Assembly (NCBI RefSeq): GCF_024139115.2
Contig: NC_085141.1
Span: 399,368,042-399,432,041, forward strand
Length of the DNA: 64,000 nucleotides
Direction of reading: 5' to 3'
Source of the DNA: Armigeres subalbatus
Lineage: Eukaryota; Arthropoda; Insecta; Diptera; Culicidae
Below are positions 1 to 11,175 of this stretch, piece after piece. Within the stretch, counting starts at the first letter, position 1. Every line of letters starts with the position of its first letter. The notes below the pieces were generated by a model, which saw only the letters and a list, made by a program, of their open reading frames with translations, ran no database searches and had not been told where the DNA came from. The translations under genes were made by a program, and so were the position numbers.

Positions 1-1355
1 TTTGCTCTAGGATCCAATTTCTTTCTAATATTTGGAATCAAAATACATCTTGGTTTTCTGAAATTTCTGGTGGATCTTCCCTATTCTGGTTCCTATTAAC
101 CTGAACTTGTTTACCTTTCTCTAAGTTAGCTTTAACTTTTCAAATAGTTCTTCTGAATTATTGCGAATTGAATTTGGCTCTCAATATTGTTATTATTGAA
201 TATTATTTCATTTGGGGTAAACTTAGTAACTGAGTGAACTGAAGAGTTATAAGGGAAATGGCTAACAGAACGATAGCTGTAGTACTAAGATCTGGAAATT
301 TGTATTTGTTGGTGTTTACTATTTCAATAATCGTTGAGTGGGTTTTCTCTACTTGTCCGTTTGATTCAGAGCATGACGCGTATTTCAATTCTATGTGCAA
401 ATGGTCTAAATAGTTTTTGAGATCAATGGATCTGAAAGTAGTTTCGTGATCCGTAATGATTTGTCTGGGTATGCCGAACGATGTAAAATATTGTGCAAGG
501 GCGTTCTTAACGTCGATCAAGTTTTTCGTCTGCATTGGGATCATTTGAGCGTGTTTGGAAAATGAGTCTACAAAGGATAGGAAATTGTGTTTGTCTATTT
601 GGAAAATGTCCATATGTATTCTATCGAAGGGTCTGTCGCAAATTGGTCTCGGAGAAAGCTTTATGTTATAAGGCTTCCTTTCATACTTGTGGTGTTGCAA
701 ATTTTACAAGTTTTAGTTACTATTTTGATTTTCGAGGTCATTTTTGGGAAAAAATAACTACGTTTAATTTGGTTTTCTACTTCGTTCACACCACGATGAG
801 CGCGTTCGTGTTCTTTATTGATTATGGCGTCTTGTCGTTCTTTGTTTGTAACGTCTTCAACTTGTAATTGTGTAATTACGAAGTGTCCGGTCTCGTTGAA
901 GTTTTTCTATAAGATTCCTGAATTGTTGGTAGTAGATTCTCGGGTGCCAGGATAGCGGATTGCTTTCCATTATGGTATTTCTTTAAAATATCTGTAACGG
1001 TATTTTCGTCGAAGTTTTGTCTGCATATTATTATTCGTCGAAAATGTTCAAAAGGGGTTTCAGTAATGTCAGTACAGATTCGGGAGATCCTGAAAATAAT
1101 TTGATTTCTATAGTAGTTTATAGGCCGCTCCGTGCAGTGGATGAAGTAGTCATCTGATGTTTCCGCTGAATGGATGGTATCAACATCATCTTCTTCCGAG
1201 TTGGATGGGTTGCTTTGGTTATCCTGTGGTTCATCTTCTGGAATGGGGGGAAGTATGTTATTGAAATTCATTTCTAAATTGTCTTCTAATTTTCTGCTCA
1301 AAGCGTCGGCGACGACGTTTGTTTTACCTGTATTTGTATTTGATAGTATAGTCAT
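1..1355 (-). pseudogene. gypsy integrase region (broken)
   Basis: Reading 1355 down to 203 and beyond shows a retroviral-type integrase core: an aspartate in the HMDIF context, a second in ITDHETTF and a glutamate in NGQVEKTH, i.e. the D,D,E triad that inserts the cDNA. The zinc-binding N-terminal part (below 1355) and the C-terminal tail (positions 1-200) are in other frames with stops, so no complete protein is encoded. An acidic linker (about residues 30-65 of the 159-residue upstream piece) joins the RNase H region to the integrase. Confidence 0.8.
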
Positions 1356-1452
1356 AGTTTTCTAATGCCATTCTCCAGTTCAGAATCCTAGAATTTTTGT
1401 TGCAGTTTTGATGTACTGCAAAGGTTTATGGTCCGTGAAAAGAGTGAACTGA

Positions 1453-2794
1453 TTACCATGAAGAAATGCGTTGAACTTGTTCACTCCCATACGATGGCAA
1501 GTGCTTCTTTTCAATGGTGCTGTAGTTGATTTCACTTTTAATTAGAGTTCTCCTTGTGAAAGCGATTGGCCTTTCCACATTTGCTTGAATTTGGGATAAA
1601 ACAGCGCCATTAGCATAATTACTAGCGTCTGTTGTTAGAATAAAGGGCAATTTAAAGTCCGGGTACGCCATGATTTGGTCGAACGCAATAATGTTTTTCA
1701 ATTTTTCAAAAAAAGTTTGGTAATCAGTGTTAACAGTCTGATTCTTTTTTAAAATCTAATCCCTTTGTCATAGGCTTAGTGAGCTTTGAATAATCTTTGA
1801 AGAATCGTCTGTAATATCCTGATAACCCTAAAAATTGCTTAATTTGTTTTGGTGTTTGAGGAAGTTTCCAATCTAAAATCTTTTGTATTTTTTCTGGATC
1901 AGGCTTAATACCGTCCTCAGAGATAACGTGACCTAGAAATTTAGTTTCTCTGCGCATGAACTCGCATTTATCCAATTGGATTTTCAAATTGAATGATGCT
2001 AGTCTATTAAGAATTTTGAAAGATTTTCCAAGTGGGTTTTCAAGTCTTTTCCGATAATTATAATGTCATCTAGATATACGAAACAGATAGTTCCTATGTA
2101 TTCGTAAAGTATGTTATTCATTGCCCGCTGAAAAGTGGCGGGTGCATTCTTTAAGCCAAACGGCATCCCAGTAAATTCAAAATGACCTAAACTGATGGAA
2201 AATGCTGTTTTAGGTTGGTGTGCTGGATCCATTTCAATCTGGTGGAAACCTGATTTCCAGATCTAATGTGGTAAAGTAGATGGACTTTCCTAGGCTGTCT
2301 AATATTTCCTCAATTTGTGGTATTGGGAATTTATCACTAATCGTTTTATCATTCAGCTTTCTGTAGTCGATGACGACTCTAATTTTCTGTTTTCCGGAGG
2401 CATCTTTCTTCTTTGGGACTACCCAAATAGGAGATGAGTATGGACTAGTACTATGACGAATTATACCATTATCCAAAAGTTCCTGGATCTGTTCTTCGAA
2501 GTCTTTTTTGTAAGCATGTGGATATCGATAAGATTTAGTATAGACGGGGGCATCATCAGTGGTAGCGATTTGATGTTTTATAATAGATGTTGCAGTCAAT
2601 TTTTCCCTTGGTTTCAAAAGTACGCTTTGATTTTTCAGAATCGTTTCGAAGAGTCTATCCTTTTCAAGTGGTGATAAGTGTTCGGTACGTATTATTTTAG
2701 ATAGTGTGTCTTTGTCAATTGAAGAGCATGGTTCTAAATCAACGGGTGTTATCGTTTCAAAATTATTTACTTTAAGGTCAAAATATCCGTTCAC
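1453..2794 (-). pseudogene. gypsy reverse transcriptase/RNase H region (broken)
   Basis: Three minus-strand pieces (2794-2234, 2232-1999, 1987-1730) carry the RT palm and fingers: KIRVVIDYRKLN, the [13 protein letters not shown] motif and the catalytic YLDDII box near 2070. A piece at 1701-1453 starts the RNase H domain with the TDAS motif. Single-base shifts near 2233 and 1990 and stops near 1720 separate them. The enzyme would copy element RNA into cDNA. Order and motifs are those of Ty3/gypsy pol; this copy cannot make the protein. Confidence 0.85.
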
Positions 2795-2832
2795 TAATGG
2801 ATCAACTGAGTTTTTGTTACTAATTACTTTAA

Positions 2833-3359
2833 CTATGGATTTTTGTTGGTGGAATTATAAAGTCCTGGTTCAATTACTATCGATCTGTGCAGTTTCTGAA
2901 AGGTAGGGACAATCCAATCTCCATCTTTTGATGTATTAATTTCGAGGGTGTGTGAATATAATCTTCTAGCGGGAAAATACTTGTCAAACTGTATCTTTTG
3001 GTTGTTGATGATAAGGATTTCCTTATTGTAATCGATTGTAGCTTTACATTTTGCCAAAATTCAGAACCGATAATACCATCGAAATAATCATGAAAGTTCA
3101 ATTCGTAGTATGTTTGTGGGGTAACGTTTCTGTCAATTAGGTTTGCCTTTCCTTTCTTATTAATTCTGTGGTTTCCTGAAATATTCTTTATTCTGGTGTC
3201 TTTCGTCGTGGTTATGTTGGTGATTATACCGGGACGTATAACATTTTTATTGGCCCCTGTATCTATTAAAAGTCTAATGGTCTGTCCTGTTTGTGAGTTT
3301 TTACTGGTCAAGTAAGGTAGGTAGTTCAAGTTTCTCTTACTTTTTGCTGAGTCCAGCAA
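2833..3359 (-). pseudogene. gypsy aspartic protease region
   Basis: The 160-residue piece at 3359-2877 contains the LLIDTGANKN motif of a retropepsin (catalytic Asp in DTGA) about 30 residues in, followed by an IIGSEFW motif similar to the second conserved retropepsin segment. It overlaps the end of the gag frame by about 30 bases in another frame, as expected if translated by frameshifting from gag. A frame change around 3050 interrupts it. Confidence 0.75.
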
Positions 3360-4332
3360 AAATTTAGGTCAATGTTTTCGTCTTCTGATTCTGATTCTGG
3401 GGATTTATCTGGTTCCGCGATTTCAGTATTGTATAATTGTTTCCTATTAAGAGTCAATTTCGATCTTGTTGAACCTATATCCATAGGTTGAACTGATTCC
3501 TTATTTTCAAATTTTCTGTCTTGCCTGTCTTGTCTTTCGGTCTGTTCTTTTTTCTCATCGTTTCTAAAGTTCTTGTGTTTCTGTCTATTTCTTGTTGGAA
3601 GTTGTTCCATATTGGAAGCGGTAGCCTCTTTCGATCTAAATTTACAAACAAAAGCATAGGCGGCTTCCATGTCCTCTGGGCAAGCGGCCTGAGCGTAACC
3701 AAAGTACGGCTCTTTCAACCCGGCAAGAAATGCGGCTAGGGCATCTTCCTCAATAAATGCGTTGATCGCATCCCAGTTATCCTTGTACTTCTGTTTCTGC
3801 TTAGCCAAAGTCTTGATATTTTGCGTAATCTCCTTACACCTTGAATAGTATTTATGGATGGACATGGTGTCCATCATTTTGTTTTGCCAAAGTTGGCTCT
3901 TGTAAAATGTTAGCTCCTGCCTGTCGCCAAGAGCGTTGGTTAAAATTTCTTGAATTTCCTCGAATGTCTGAGGGTTTCCCGCAAGACAAATTATGTCTTT
4001 AGCTTTGCCTTCTATTTTGTGTATTACAGCAGACACATAGATGGCAAACTGATTTAGTGTTACTAGGGTTTAAAAATTTCTAAAGTGTTTTCGACCGTTG
4101 TGAGCCAAGCAGTCAACTGCTTTCGGCTACCATCGAATTTTGGGATGACTTTAATTGGATCAGGAAGCTTAAAAAAGTCTTCCATCGTTCCTCTATTTTG
4201 TTGCGGCGTTGCAGCGACGTTTGGCTGGTTCAATGATAATGAGTTAATAGCCAGTTGTTGCTGATCTTGCCGTTCCATTAACTGTTGCATCATTTGAGTA
4301 AGGCTACTCATCTGGGCGGAAATCTGTTCCAT
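3326..4332 (-). pseudogene. gypsy gag (two frames)
   Basis: The gag reads in two pieces, 4332-4063 and 4036-3326. The first begins with a glutamine-rich coiled-coil stretch (MEQISAQMSSL...) and a FDGS/LTAWL segment; the second has a helical capsid-like region and an acidic, lysine/arginine-rich tail, without a visible CCHC knuckle. A frame change at about 4050 splits an otherwise continuous gag. The ATG at 4332 follows a leader of about 690 bases after the LTR. It would form the particle shell in the cytoplasm. Confidence 0.8.
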
Positions 4333-4577
4333 CGTAATGTTTTCTAAAGTTAGAGAGCAGATATCTGGGGTCTCTTCAACTGGGATATGAGAGAATTCAC
4401 CAGAATGGAAGCTTCTGAGTCTGAGCTACTGTCGGTAATTTTAATTTGTACCTTTTTGAGCAGCGCTCGAGCTTCTTTTAACGCTGACTTGGTTTTTGGC
4501 ATCAAATTAAACCACTGAAAACCACAGTCGAATGCGTATGTAAGGGGACAAAGAAAATCTCTGTTTGTGAAGTAGTC

Positions 4578-4665
4578 AAGGAGCCCACTAGAAAGTGTTG
4601 ATTCGCTTCTCTCTTACTTGCCAAGAAGCCCACGTAAAGTGTTGATTCGCTTCTCTCATAGTTTG
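4578..4665. repeat. Tandem direct repeat in gypsy leader
   Basis: Two copies of a unit of about 44 bp sharing AAAGTGTTGATTCGCTTCTC lie back to back in the untranslated leader between LTR and gag. The rest of the leader (4333-4577, 4666-5012) shows no other recognisable element. Confidence 0.6.
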
Positions 4666-5012
4666 CCTATCTGGTAGTACAAACTAACGACGTGAATGTT
4701 TATAAAAATATCACACACTGATGCCCGCTTTGCGGTTGAGTTACACTGAATGAGGATAATTAAATAAAATTACTCACGATTTTATGCTATCGTTGTGCGT
4801 AGTCCCGGCTGGACGGTGTTGGTTCTCAAGTGTTCACTGCGGGGGATCCTCAAGTCCTAAGCGGTTCACTTTTGATGATAAAGCTTCCCTGTGGTGCTTC
4901 GGATGTTTCAAGTATTTTGGAATACTTTCCACGGAATCACTTCAATCACGGTTATTAATCGTAACTATTCCACTTTTTTTCACAATGATTCACTCCAGCC
5001 AGTTCCGTACGG

Positions 5013-5020
5013 CTGCGCCA
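5013..5020 (-). promoter_or_regulatory. Primer binding site (tRNA-Ser-like)
   Basis: The minus strand reads TGGCGCAG directly after the LTR end, matching the 3' end of insect tRNA-Ser, the primer known for 17.6/297-type elements. It fixes the inner LTR boundary. Confidence 0.6.
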
Positions 5021-5353
5021 ATTATAAGTCTCACAGACTGTTTATTATAAAAAAAATAACTTTATTCACTTTTAATTACATTAATATGGTTTCACTACTT
5101 AAGATCTAATTGTAACTAACACTTCCTACTCTGAATAAAGACTAACTGTCCGTCTTCTGATCGAACCCTATTTATTAATTAAATCTGTCTACGCTGCAAT
5201 ACCTGGCCAACGGGGTCGAACTCCTCCAAAACTGCTGACTACACTTGGTAACAACGGTGACTTGGTGGCGTGGTGACTCGGTGGCGCGATGATGTCTTAG
5301 CAAGGGCGGTTATGCTGACCTTGCTGGTTGATCGGAAAGGTTCACGCGTAACT
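5021..5353 (-). repeat. 5' LTR of the gypsy element
   Basis: On the minus strand it begins AGTTAC and ends AATT, the termini typical of gypsy-group LTRs. It is about 333 bp, has an AATAAA signal near 5062 shortly before its 3' end, and abuts the primer site. The other LTR is outside the window, so the left boundary is judged from termini and the ATAT target only. Confidence 0.65.
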
Positions 5354-5555
5354 ATATATTGATTTCCTATTTCCAGGACACCTTCCAACATTTAGTCAGG
5401 AATGGAGACATTCAACAAGTTTCAGAACTACTGAATGGATTTATGTAGATGACCGCAGGCTCATCTGACCCGTAATGTGAATTTCGGATGCATTCGCCGA
5501 TGGACTCTGATATCCAGTCTTCCCACATCCAACTTCTCAACCACGTATTATTTAA

Positions 5556-7717
5556 TCAGACTAAGGCCGAAGTGGCCTGTGCGGTATATAAGAGTCTTCT
5601 CCATTCGGCTCGGTCCATGGCTACACGTCGCCAACCACGCAGTCTACGGAGGGTCCGCAAGTCATCTTCCACCTGATCGATCCACCTTGCCCGCTGCGCA
5701 CCTCGCCTTCTTGTGCCCGTCGGATCGTTGTCGAGAACCATTTTCACCGGGTTACTGTCCGACATTCTGGCTACGTGCCCGGCCCATCGCAGTCGTCCGA
5801 TTTTCGCGGTGTGAACGATGGATGGTTCTCCCAACAGCTGATGCAATTCGTGGTTCATTCGCTTCCTCCACGTACCGTCCGCCATCTGCACCCCACCATA
5901 GATGGTACGCAGCACTTTCCTTTCGAAAGCTCAAGTGCGCGTTGGTCCTCCACGAGCATCGTCCAGGTCTCGTGTCCGTAGAGGACTACCGGTCTAATTA
6001 GCGTTTTGTAGATTGTCAGTTTGGTACGGCGGCGAACTCTATTCGATCGGAGCGTCTTGCGGAGTCAAAGTACGTACGATTTCCAGCCACTATGCGTCTC
6101 CGAATTTCTCTGCTGGTGTCATTTTCGGCAGTCACCAGTGAGCCCAAGTACACAAATTCTTCTACCACCTCGATTTCGTCACCACCGATGCAAACTCGCG
6201 GTGGGTGGCTCACATTGTCTTCTCTTGAACCTCTTCCTATCATGTACTTCGTCTTCGACGTGTTGATGACTAGTCCGATCCGCTTAGCTTCCCTCTTCAG
6301 TCTGATGTAGGCTTCCTCCATCTTCTCAAAGTTACGTGCCATAATATCTATGTCGTCAGCGAAACCAAATAGCTGGACGGACTTATTGAAAATTGTACCA
6401 CTCGTGTTAATCCCTGCTCTTCGTATTACCCTTCCAAAGCGATGTTGAATAGCAAACACGAAAGACCATCACCTTGCCGTAACCCTCTGCGGGTTTCGAA
6501 GGGACTCGAGAATGCCCTGAAACTCGAACTACGCACATCACCCGATCCATCGTCGCTTTGATCAACCGTGTCAGTTTATCCGGAAAACCGTGTTCGTGCA
6601 TTAGCTGCCATAGCTGGTCCCGATCGATTGTATCATATGCGGCTTTGAAGTCGATGAATAGATGATGTGTGGGCACGTTGTATTCGCGGCATTTCTGCAG
6701 TACTTGGCGAATGGCGAACACCTGGTCCGTGGTGGAGCGTTCGCCCATAAAACTCCGCCTGGTACTGCCCCACGAACTCCCTTGCAATTGGTGCTAGTCA
6801 ACGGCATAAAATTTGGGAAAGTACCTTGTAGGCGGCGTTCAGCAATGTGATTGCGCTGTAGTTGCTACAATCCAGCTTATCGCCTTTTTTGTAGATGGGA
6901 CACCTTCCATCCACTCCTGCGGCAAAAATTCCTTCTCCCAAATCTTGGTAATGACCCAGTGCAGCGCTCTAGCCAGTGCCTCACCACCGTATTTAAATAG
7001 CTCTCCTGGTAGTTGGTCAACCCCAGGGGCTTTGTTGTTCTTCAGCCGGCCAATCTCCTCCTGGATTTCCTGGAGATCCGGAGCCGGTAGAGTTATGTCC
7101 TGCGCGCGTTCTCCCAGGTCCATCACCATACCGCCATCTTCGTCTGCCACATCGCCATTCAGGTGTTCTTCGTAGTGCTGCCGCCACCTTTGGATCACCT
7201 CACGCTCGTTCGTAAGAAGGTTCCCGTTTATGTCCTTACACATATCAGGCTGTGGCACGTGGCCCTTACGTGAACGGTTTAACTTCTCATAGAACTTTCG
7301 TGTGTTATTAGCGCGGTACAGTTGCTCCGTTTCTTCACGGTCTCGATCTTCCTGCTGGCGCTTTTTCCTCCGGATTGTCTGTTCCGCGCCTGTTTATATC
7401 GTGCCTCGTTCGCCCTCGTGCGGTGTTGCAGCAATCTCGCCCATGCTGCATTCTTCTCTTCCACTAACTGCTCACATTCGCCGTCATACCAGTCGTTTCT
7501 CTGATCCGGGGGCACCGTGCCAAGTGCAGCGGTTGCGGTGCTACCAATGGCGGATCGAATATCTCTCCAGCCATCTTCAAGAGACGCTGCGCCTAGCTGC
7601 TCTTCCGTTGGAAGTGCCACTTCCAGCTGTTGCGCGTATTCTTGGGCTAGTCTACCATCTTGTAGCCGCCCAATGTTAAGCCGCGGCGTCCGACTTCGAC
7701 GCGTGTTGTACACCGTC
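5556..7717 (-). pseudogene. RTE reverse transcriptase (broken frames)
   Basis: Pieces at 7717-7279, 7258-6839, 6787-6407, 6459-6016 and 5915-5556 form one former protein. Visible landmarks are the NNKAPGVDQLP fingers motif, FIDFKAAYDTIDR (motif A aspartates), FGFADDIDIM (motif C catalytic pair) and a C-terminal region with WAGHVARM and RWIDQVEDDL. The copy at 43759 keeps the last 300 residues open, so breaks here are secondary mutations. Confidence 0.85.
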
Positions 7718-8296
7718 CAGCTATGGGAAAACTCACTCACTCACACGAACCACACCAATTTAAAATCCCTATCCATCAGCGAACACGCGATTGCAAAATG
7801 AATGCTACTCAACCCAACAGCGAACCAACAAATGATTCATACCTACTGAGTGCCCCCCAGCAGGGAGAAGTGAAACCAAAAATAGTACGAAAAGAAATCG
7901 AGAGATGAGAGTGAACCGATGTGTAGTGAGTGCAGCAGAAAACACTGAGTTGGACTCAGAAGATTGATTCAATTTAGACTCAATGATTCGTTTTGCGGCC
8001 TGATTCTTTCTGCCGAATCCTCACTCACCACTCAATTGCGATTCCATTCGTTTACGAACCGAATGTAAACAAATACTCGGCTATGCATCATTTGCTATCT
8101 GTGGGAAAGATTCGGTGATGAATTTTGTCTGTTTGTTTTTTGGCATGATTCGTTACTAACTGAAGCCAAACTGCAGACAATCGAAATTGAAAATTTTGGA
8201 AGGGATCGTGTACAGTTGCCTAATTTGCGATTGTGTGTAGATGTGAGCGAAAGATTAGCGCTAAATGAACCGATTTTTCCCATACCTGACACCGTC
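7710..8296. mobile_element. hAT-like non-autonomous DNA element inside the RTE copy
   Basis: The element 7718-8288 (571 bp) is flanked on both sides by the 8-bp sequence ACACCGTC (7710-7717 and 8289-8296). Its termini are inverted: CAGCTATGGGAAAA on the left and the complement of CAGGTATGGGAAAA on the right (13 of 14 match). An 8-bp duplication with CA-starting termini is the hAT signature. Removing the insert rejoins the RTE endonuclease to its linker in frame, which confirms the boundaries. No transposase is encoded. Confidence 0.85.
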
Positions 8297-9105
8297 GAGA
8301 GTTTTGAGCGCAGACATACTGCAACGAGGTAGTGGTCGGATTCAATATTCGCACTGCGGTAAGTGCGGACGTTCGTGATGTCGGAGAAGAATTTACCGTC
8401 GATTAGAACGTGGTCGATTTGGTTTTCCGTTTCTTGGTTAGGTGATCTCCATGTGGCCTTGTGGATATTTTTGCGGGGAAAGAAGGTGCTTCGGACTACC
8501 ATTCCGCGGGAGGCTGCGAAGTTTATGCATCGTTGGCCGTTGTCATTCGATACGGTGGGCAGACTATCCGGTCCGATGACCGGTCTATACATTTCCTCCC
8601 TTCCTACCTGTGCGTTCATGTCACCGATGACGAACGCTTCTTTCTCGTCGTCGGGTCTCCCTTCGTGTGGGCAGTGCACGTTGATGATGCTATAGTTGAA
8701 GAAACGGCCTTCTTTAATCCTCAGCTTGCACATCCTTGCGTTGATTGGCTGCCACCCAATCACGCGTTGGCGCATCTTACCCAGCACTATGAAGCCGGTT
8801 CCCAGCTCGTTGGTGGTGCCACAGCTTTGGTAGAAGGTAGCCGCTCGATGCCCGCTTTTCCACACTTTCTGTCCTGTCCAGCAAATCTCCTGCAGCGCCA
8901 CGACGTCGAAGTTGCGGGGATGTAATTCATCGTAGATCATCCTGTCGCAACCTGCGAAACCTAGCGACTTGCAATTCCATGTTCCAAGCTTCCAATCGTG
9001 ATCCTGTATTCGTCGCCTAGGTCTTTGCCGATTATATCGAGTCGCATTATCTCTTATATTGTTCGTAATGATTGGTTTTCTAGGCGGCTTATTGGGCCTG
9101 CGCAA
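8297..9105 (-). pseudogene. RTE APE-type endonuclease domain
   Basis: The frame from 9105 has the exonuclease/endonuclease landmarks in order: WKLGTWNCKSL (Asn), VALQE (catalytic Glu), INVHCPH, GDMNAQVG (Asp/Asn) and the final SDHYLV with catalytic Asp-His. It nicks DNA for target-primed reverse transcription. A stretch between PDDEKEAF and VIGDMN is shorter than expected, suggesting an internal deletion of some 20-30 residues. Codons after 8297 belong to the inserted DNA element. Confidence 0.8.
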
Positions 9106-9370
9106 ACCTCCTGTCTCGTCGGAGGGCCATCGTGTCAGGGCTGTTTAGCGTCCCACCTAACACCAGGACTTGGGCTTGTGCGCTTTGAGCGGCACACGGT
9201 CGCTTTGGTGGGGCCTACTTGCGGATACATGCAGCTTTTTATAGAGGTTTAACAGGGCCCACTGTCAAACCCCACCACATCCTAGGCATGCCCCACAACT
9301 CGCAGATGGCCCGGGGAGGGATTGTCAAGCCCTTGGACATAGTCCCTGCTGCCCGGACCACGTCCATCCA
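9106..9370 (-). repeat. RTE 5' leader
   Basis: This untranslated head is recognisable because related sequence recurs at 17655-17850, 51285-51480, 60735-60915 and 62998-63055, each beginning with a CAGGGACTNTGTCCA-like motif. It marks the 5' end of the element. Confidence 0.65.
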
Positions 9371-9746
9371 ACATAGTACAAAAAAATAGGAACATCATTT
9401 CCACGCATTTGGAACATCATTTCCACTAAGAAGAGCTGGGATTTATACAATGTCAGTCTGCATAAGGATGTCAGCTAAAAAAAAGCTAAAGCTTCATATT
9501 TTTGAGATCAGGGAGAAATATTAGAATCATATTACTGTGTGTGAATGCTGTTCATTGAAGATTCAGAAGTTAATTTCCGAACTATTTCCTTGAATGATAA
9601 ATATTTAAAAATGCAAATGTCATCACCATCGGGCATCGGACAATTGTCAGCTTTCTTTTAAATTTCATACGTGAAATTCTTTCAAATATCAACGAGAAAT
9701 TCATTCCGGATAGTAATGGAATTCTCGTGGAAACAAGGATGTGACT
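9371..9746. other. No recognised gene
   Basis: AT-rich sequence with a short direct repeat (GGAACATCATTTCCAC twice near 9387-9426). No coding potential I can support. Confidence 0.4.
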
Positions 9747-9949
9747 CTTGTCATAAGACGAGTTTATACAGTCCCATTGAATTCCACCACTTAATTGTAT
9801 CTTGACAGATACGTATTTCGACCTCAAAAGTAAGGCCGTCTTCAGTGTCACTGAAGACGGCCTTACTTTTGAGGTCGAAATACGTATCTGTCAAAATACA
9901 ATTAAGTGGTGGAATTCAATGGGACTGTATAAACTCGTCTTATGACAAG
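9747..9949. repeat. Near-perfect 203-bp palindrome
   Basis: Arms 9747-9847 and 9849-9949 are reverse complements with one mismatch seen (CTTG versus TTTG within the arm), centred on T9848. Both strands carry the segment GAGGTCGAAATACGTATC. A rearranged relative is at 50439-50607, so this is a dispersed repeat, probably a foldback transposon unit. Confidence 0.85.
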
Positions 9950-10040
9950 TGAAGACATTCCACTAAAAAGCTCAAAATAATTTACTTATCAAGGATGTGA
10001 CTGATCATTCAGTAATTTGCGTTCGATCATTTAGTAGTTT

Positions 10041-10303
10041 CTCAATAACACATTCCAGAAGCTGAATTTCAAAATATGTTGTATGGTGGACTTCTAGTGC
10101 GAAGGTTTTTCTACAACTCCGCCTTATAGTTCGTTGTTTGAATTCCAATAGTAACGGAGTTATAGCTTTAGTTTCAGTTACTTAGACTAAATGATAACAA
10201 AATTCCAATCGTTTAGTTTAAGTTACTGCAACTAGCGCTCTAACCATTGACGAATACATAGACCGAAATGTCCGGTACAAAGCCATCAGAAAATCGGGCA
10301 CCA
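10041..10303 (+). repeat. Dispersed repeat, copy 1
   Basis: Shares the CACATTCCAGAAGCTGAATT and GTGGACTTCTAGTGCGAAGG segments with an inverted copy at 16761-16935, and both contain GACGAATACATAGAC. Family unknown. Confidence 0.65.
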
Positions 10304-10472
10304 TGTCTTCTTCTTCATTTTGAAGAAAATACCCCTCGTGGGTGACGAATTACTTAAATATTTTACGAGCGCTGACTTACCCCTCTTGACGTTTTGACAG
10401 TTTGTTTGTTTTTCTCCCTCACCTTGTGACGTCGTTTCGGTTCGTTTGTTGTTTGTTCGTTTCGTTACTCAG

Positions 10473-10923
10473 TTGGAGCGTGAGTTCGACAGTTTTGGTA
10501 CCATCAAAAAGATCGAATATAACAAAGGGGACACCCAGGCCTACATTCTGTACGATTCTATCGAGGATTCTATTGATGCTGCTACGGCTGCTGTGAAGGA
10601 AATGCATGGATTCCCGTTAGAGGCACCGGATCGTCGTATTCGTATCGATTTTGCTGATAACGGAACAACACCATCGTTCTCAAAGCGCAGTGGAGATTTT
10701 GAGGAAGGCGGTGAGTATCGTCGCGCCCCCGACTACGAATATCCGGAAGGTGGTGCATCATACGAGGAAAATTCATTGTACGGCTATGGTGGAAGACCGT
10801 TCCGCGGCAGAGGAGGATTCCGCGGGCGTGGTGGTTTCCGTGGCAGTTTTTATAGTGATGGCCCACCGCACCACGGGGACAATGATGAATGGCGTCGATC
10901 AGGAGCCGATGGTGAATCCTAAC
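10473..10923 (+). CDS. Terminal exon of an RRM/RGG RNA-binding protein, spenito/RBM15-like
   Basis: A polypyrimidine tract ending CAG at 10470-10472 looks like a 3' splice site, and the frame from 10473 to the stop at 10921 has no ATG at its start, so earlier exons must lie upstream. The first 60 residues match the last part of an RRM as in spenito/RBM15 (LEREFDSFGTIKKIEY...GFPLEAPDRRIRIDFAD). A small in-frame duplication (DSIEDSID) sits in it. The tail is acidic then glycine/arginine-rich with FRGRGG repeats. The SPOC domain that normally follows in spenito is absent. It would act in the nucleus on RNA, by family. An AATAAA at 11156 supports a real 3' end. A truncated paralogue is the alternative. 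Confidence 0.55.
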
Positions 10924-11155
10924 GGACGGAAACAACGAAATAGTGGACAGCCTGATGAAGGACGAGGAAGATAAACACCACCTATTACTCCAGAGATTAC
11001 AACATATTATTGCAATCCTGCATTAGCTTCGCGTACAGCTTGCCGTGTACACATATTGCATTAAGTAAACGGCAGGCCCTTGCATTACACCGGATAATCC
11101 ACATAAATTTATCAGCTATACCATGAATTATAATTTTAAAAACGAAAAGCGTACA

Positions 11156-11161
11156 AATAAA
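11156..11161 (+). terminator. Polyadenylation signal
   Basis: AATAAA 230 bases after the stop of the RRM exon and just before the end of the convergent frame at 11176. Confidence 0.5.
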
Positions 11162-11175
11162 TAACTGCAAATGAT

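Larger units (their letters stand above)
1..5353 (-). mobile_element. Ty3/gypsy (17.6/297-like) LTR retrotransposon, 3' end outside window
   Basis: On the minus strand gag, protease, reverse transcriptase/RNase H and integrase follow each other in gypsy order from 4332 down to position 1, with a 5' LTR at 5021-5353. The bases just outside the LTR (5354 onward) are ATATATAT, which fits the known ATAT target preference of 17.6/297 elements. All reading frames are broken by shifts (near 4050, 2233, 1990, 1720 and 1400), so the copy is inactive. The 3' LTR would lie left of the window, so a target duplication cannot be confirmed. Class is secure from motifs; subfamily is inference. Confidence 0.9.
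5546..9370 (-). mobile_element. RTE-type non-LTR retrotransposon, near full length, decayed
   Basis: Read on the minus strand, a 5' leader (about 9370-9106) is followed by an APE-type endonuclease (9105-8297), a linker (7717-6839) and a reverse transcriptase with an FADD box near 6350, then a C-terminal region ending at 5556. The 3' end is a short TAA-rich tail at about 5546. Three other copies of the 3' part occur at 43759-44696, 48010-48775 and 59378-60915, which define the family. RTE clade (JAM1-like of Aedes) is inference from the single APE-RT ORF layout and TAA tail. Confidence 0.85.

Noticed and set aside
5477..6001. 174-codon plus-strand ORF and similar ones at 19-60 kb
   Set aside because: Antisense of the RTE reverse transcriptase C-terminus, repeated opposite every RTE copy.
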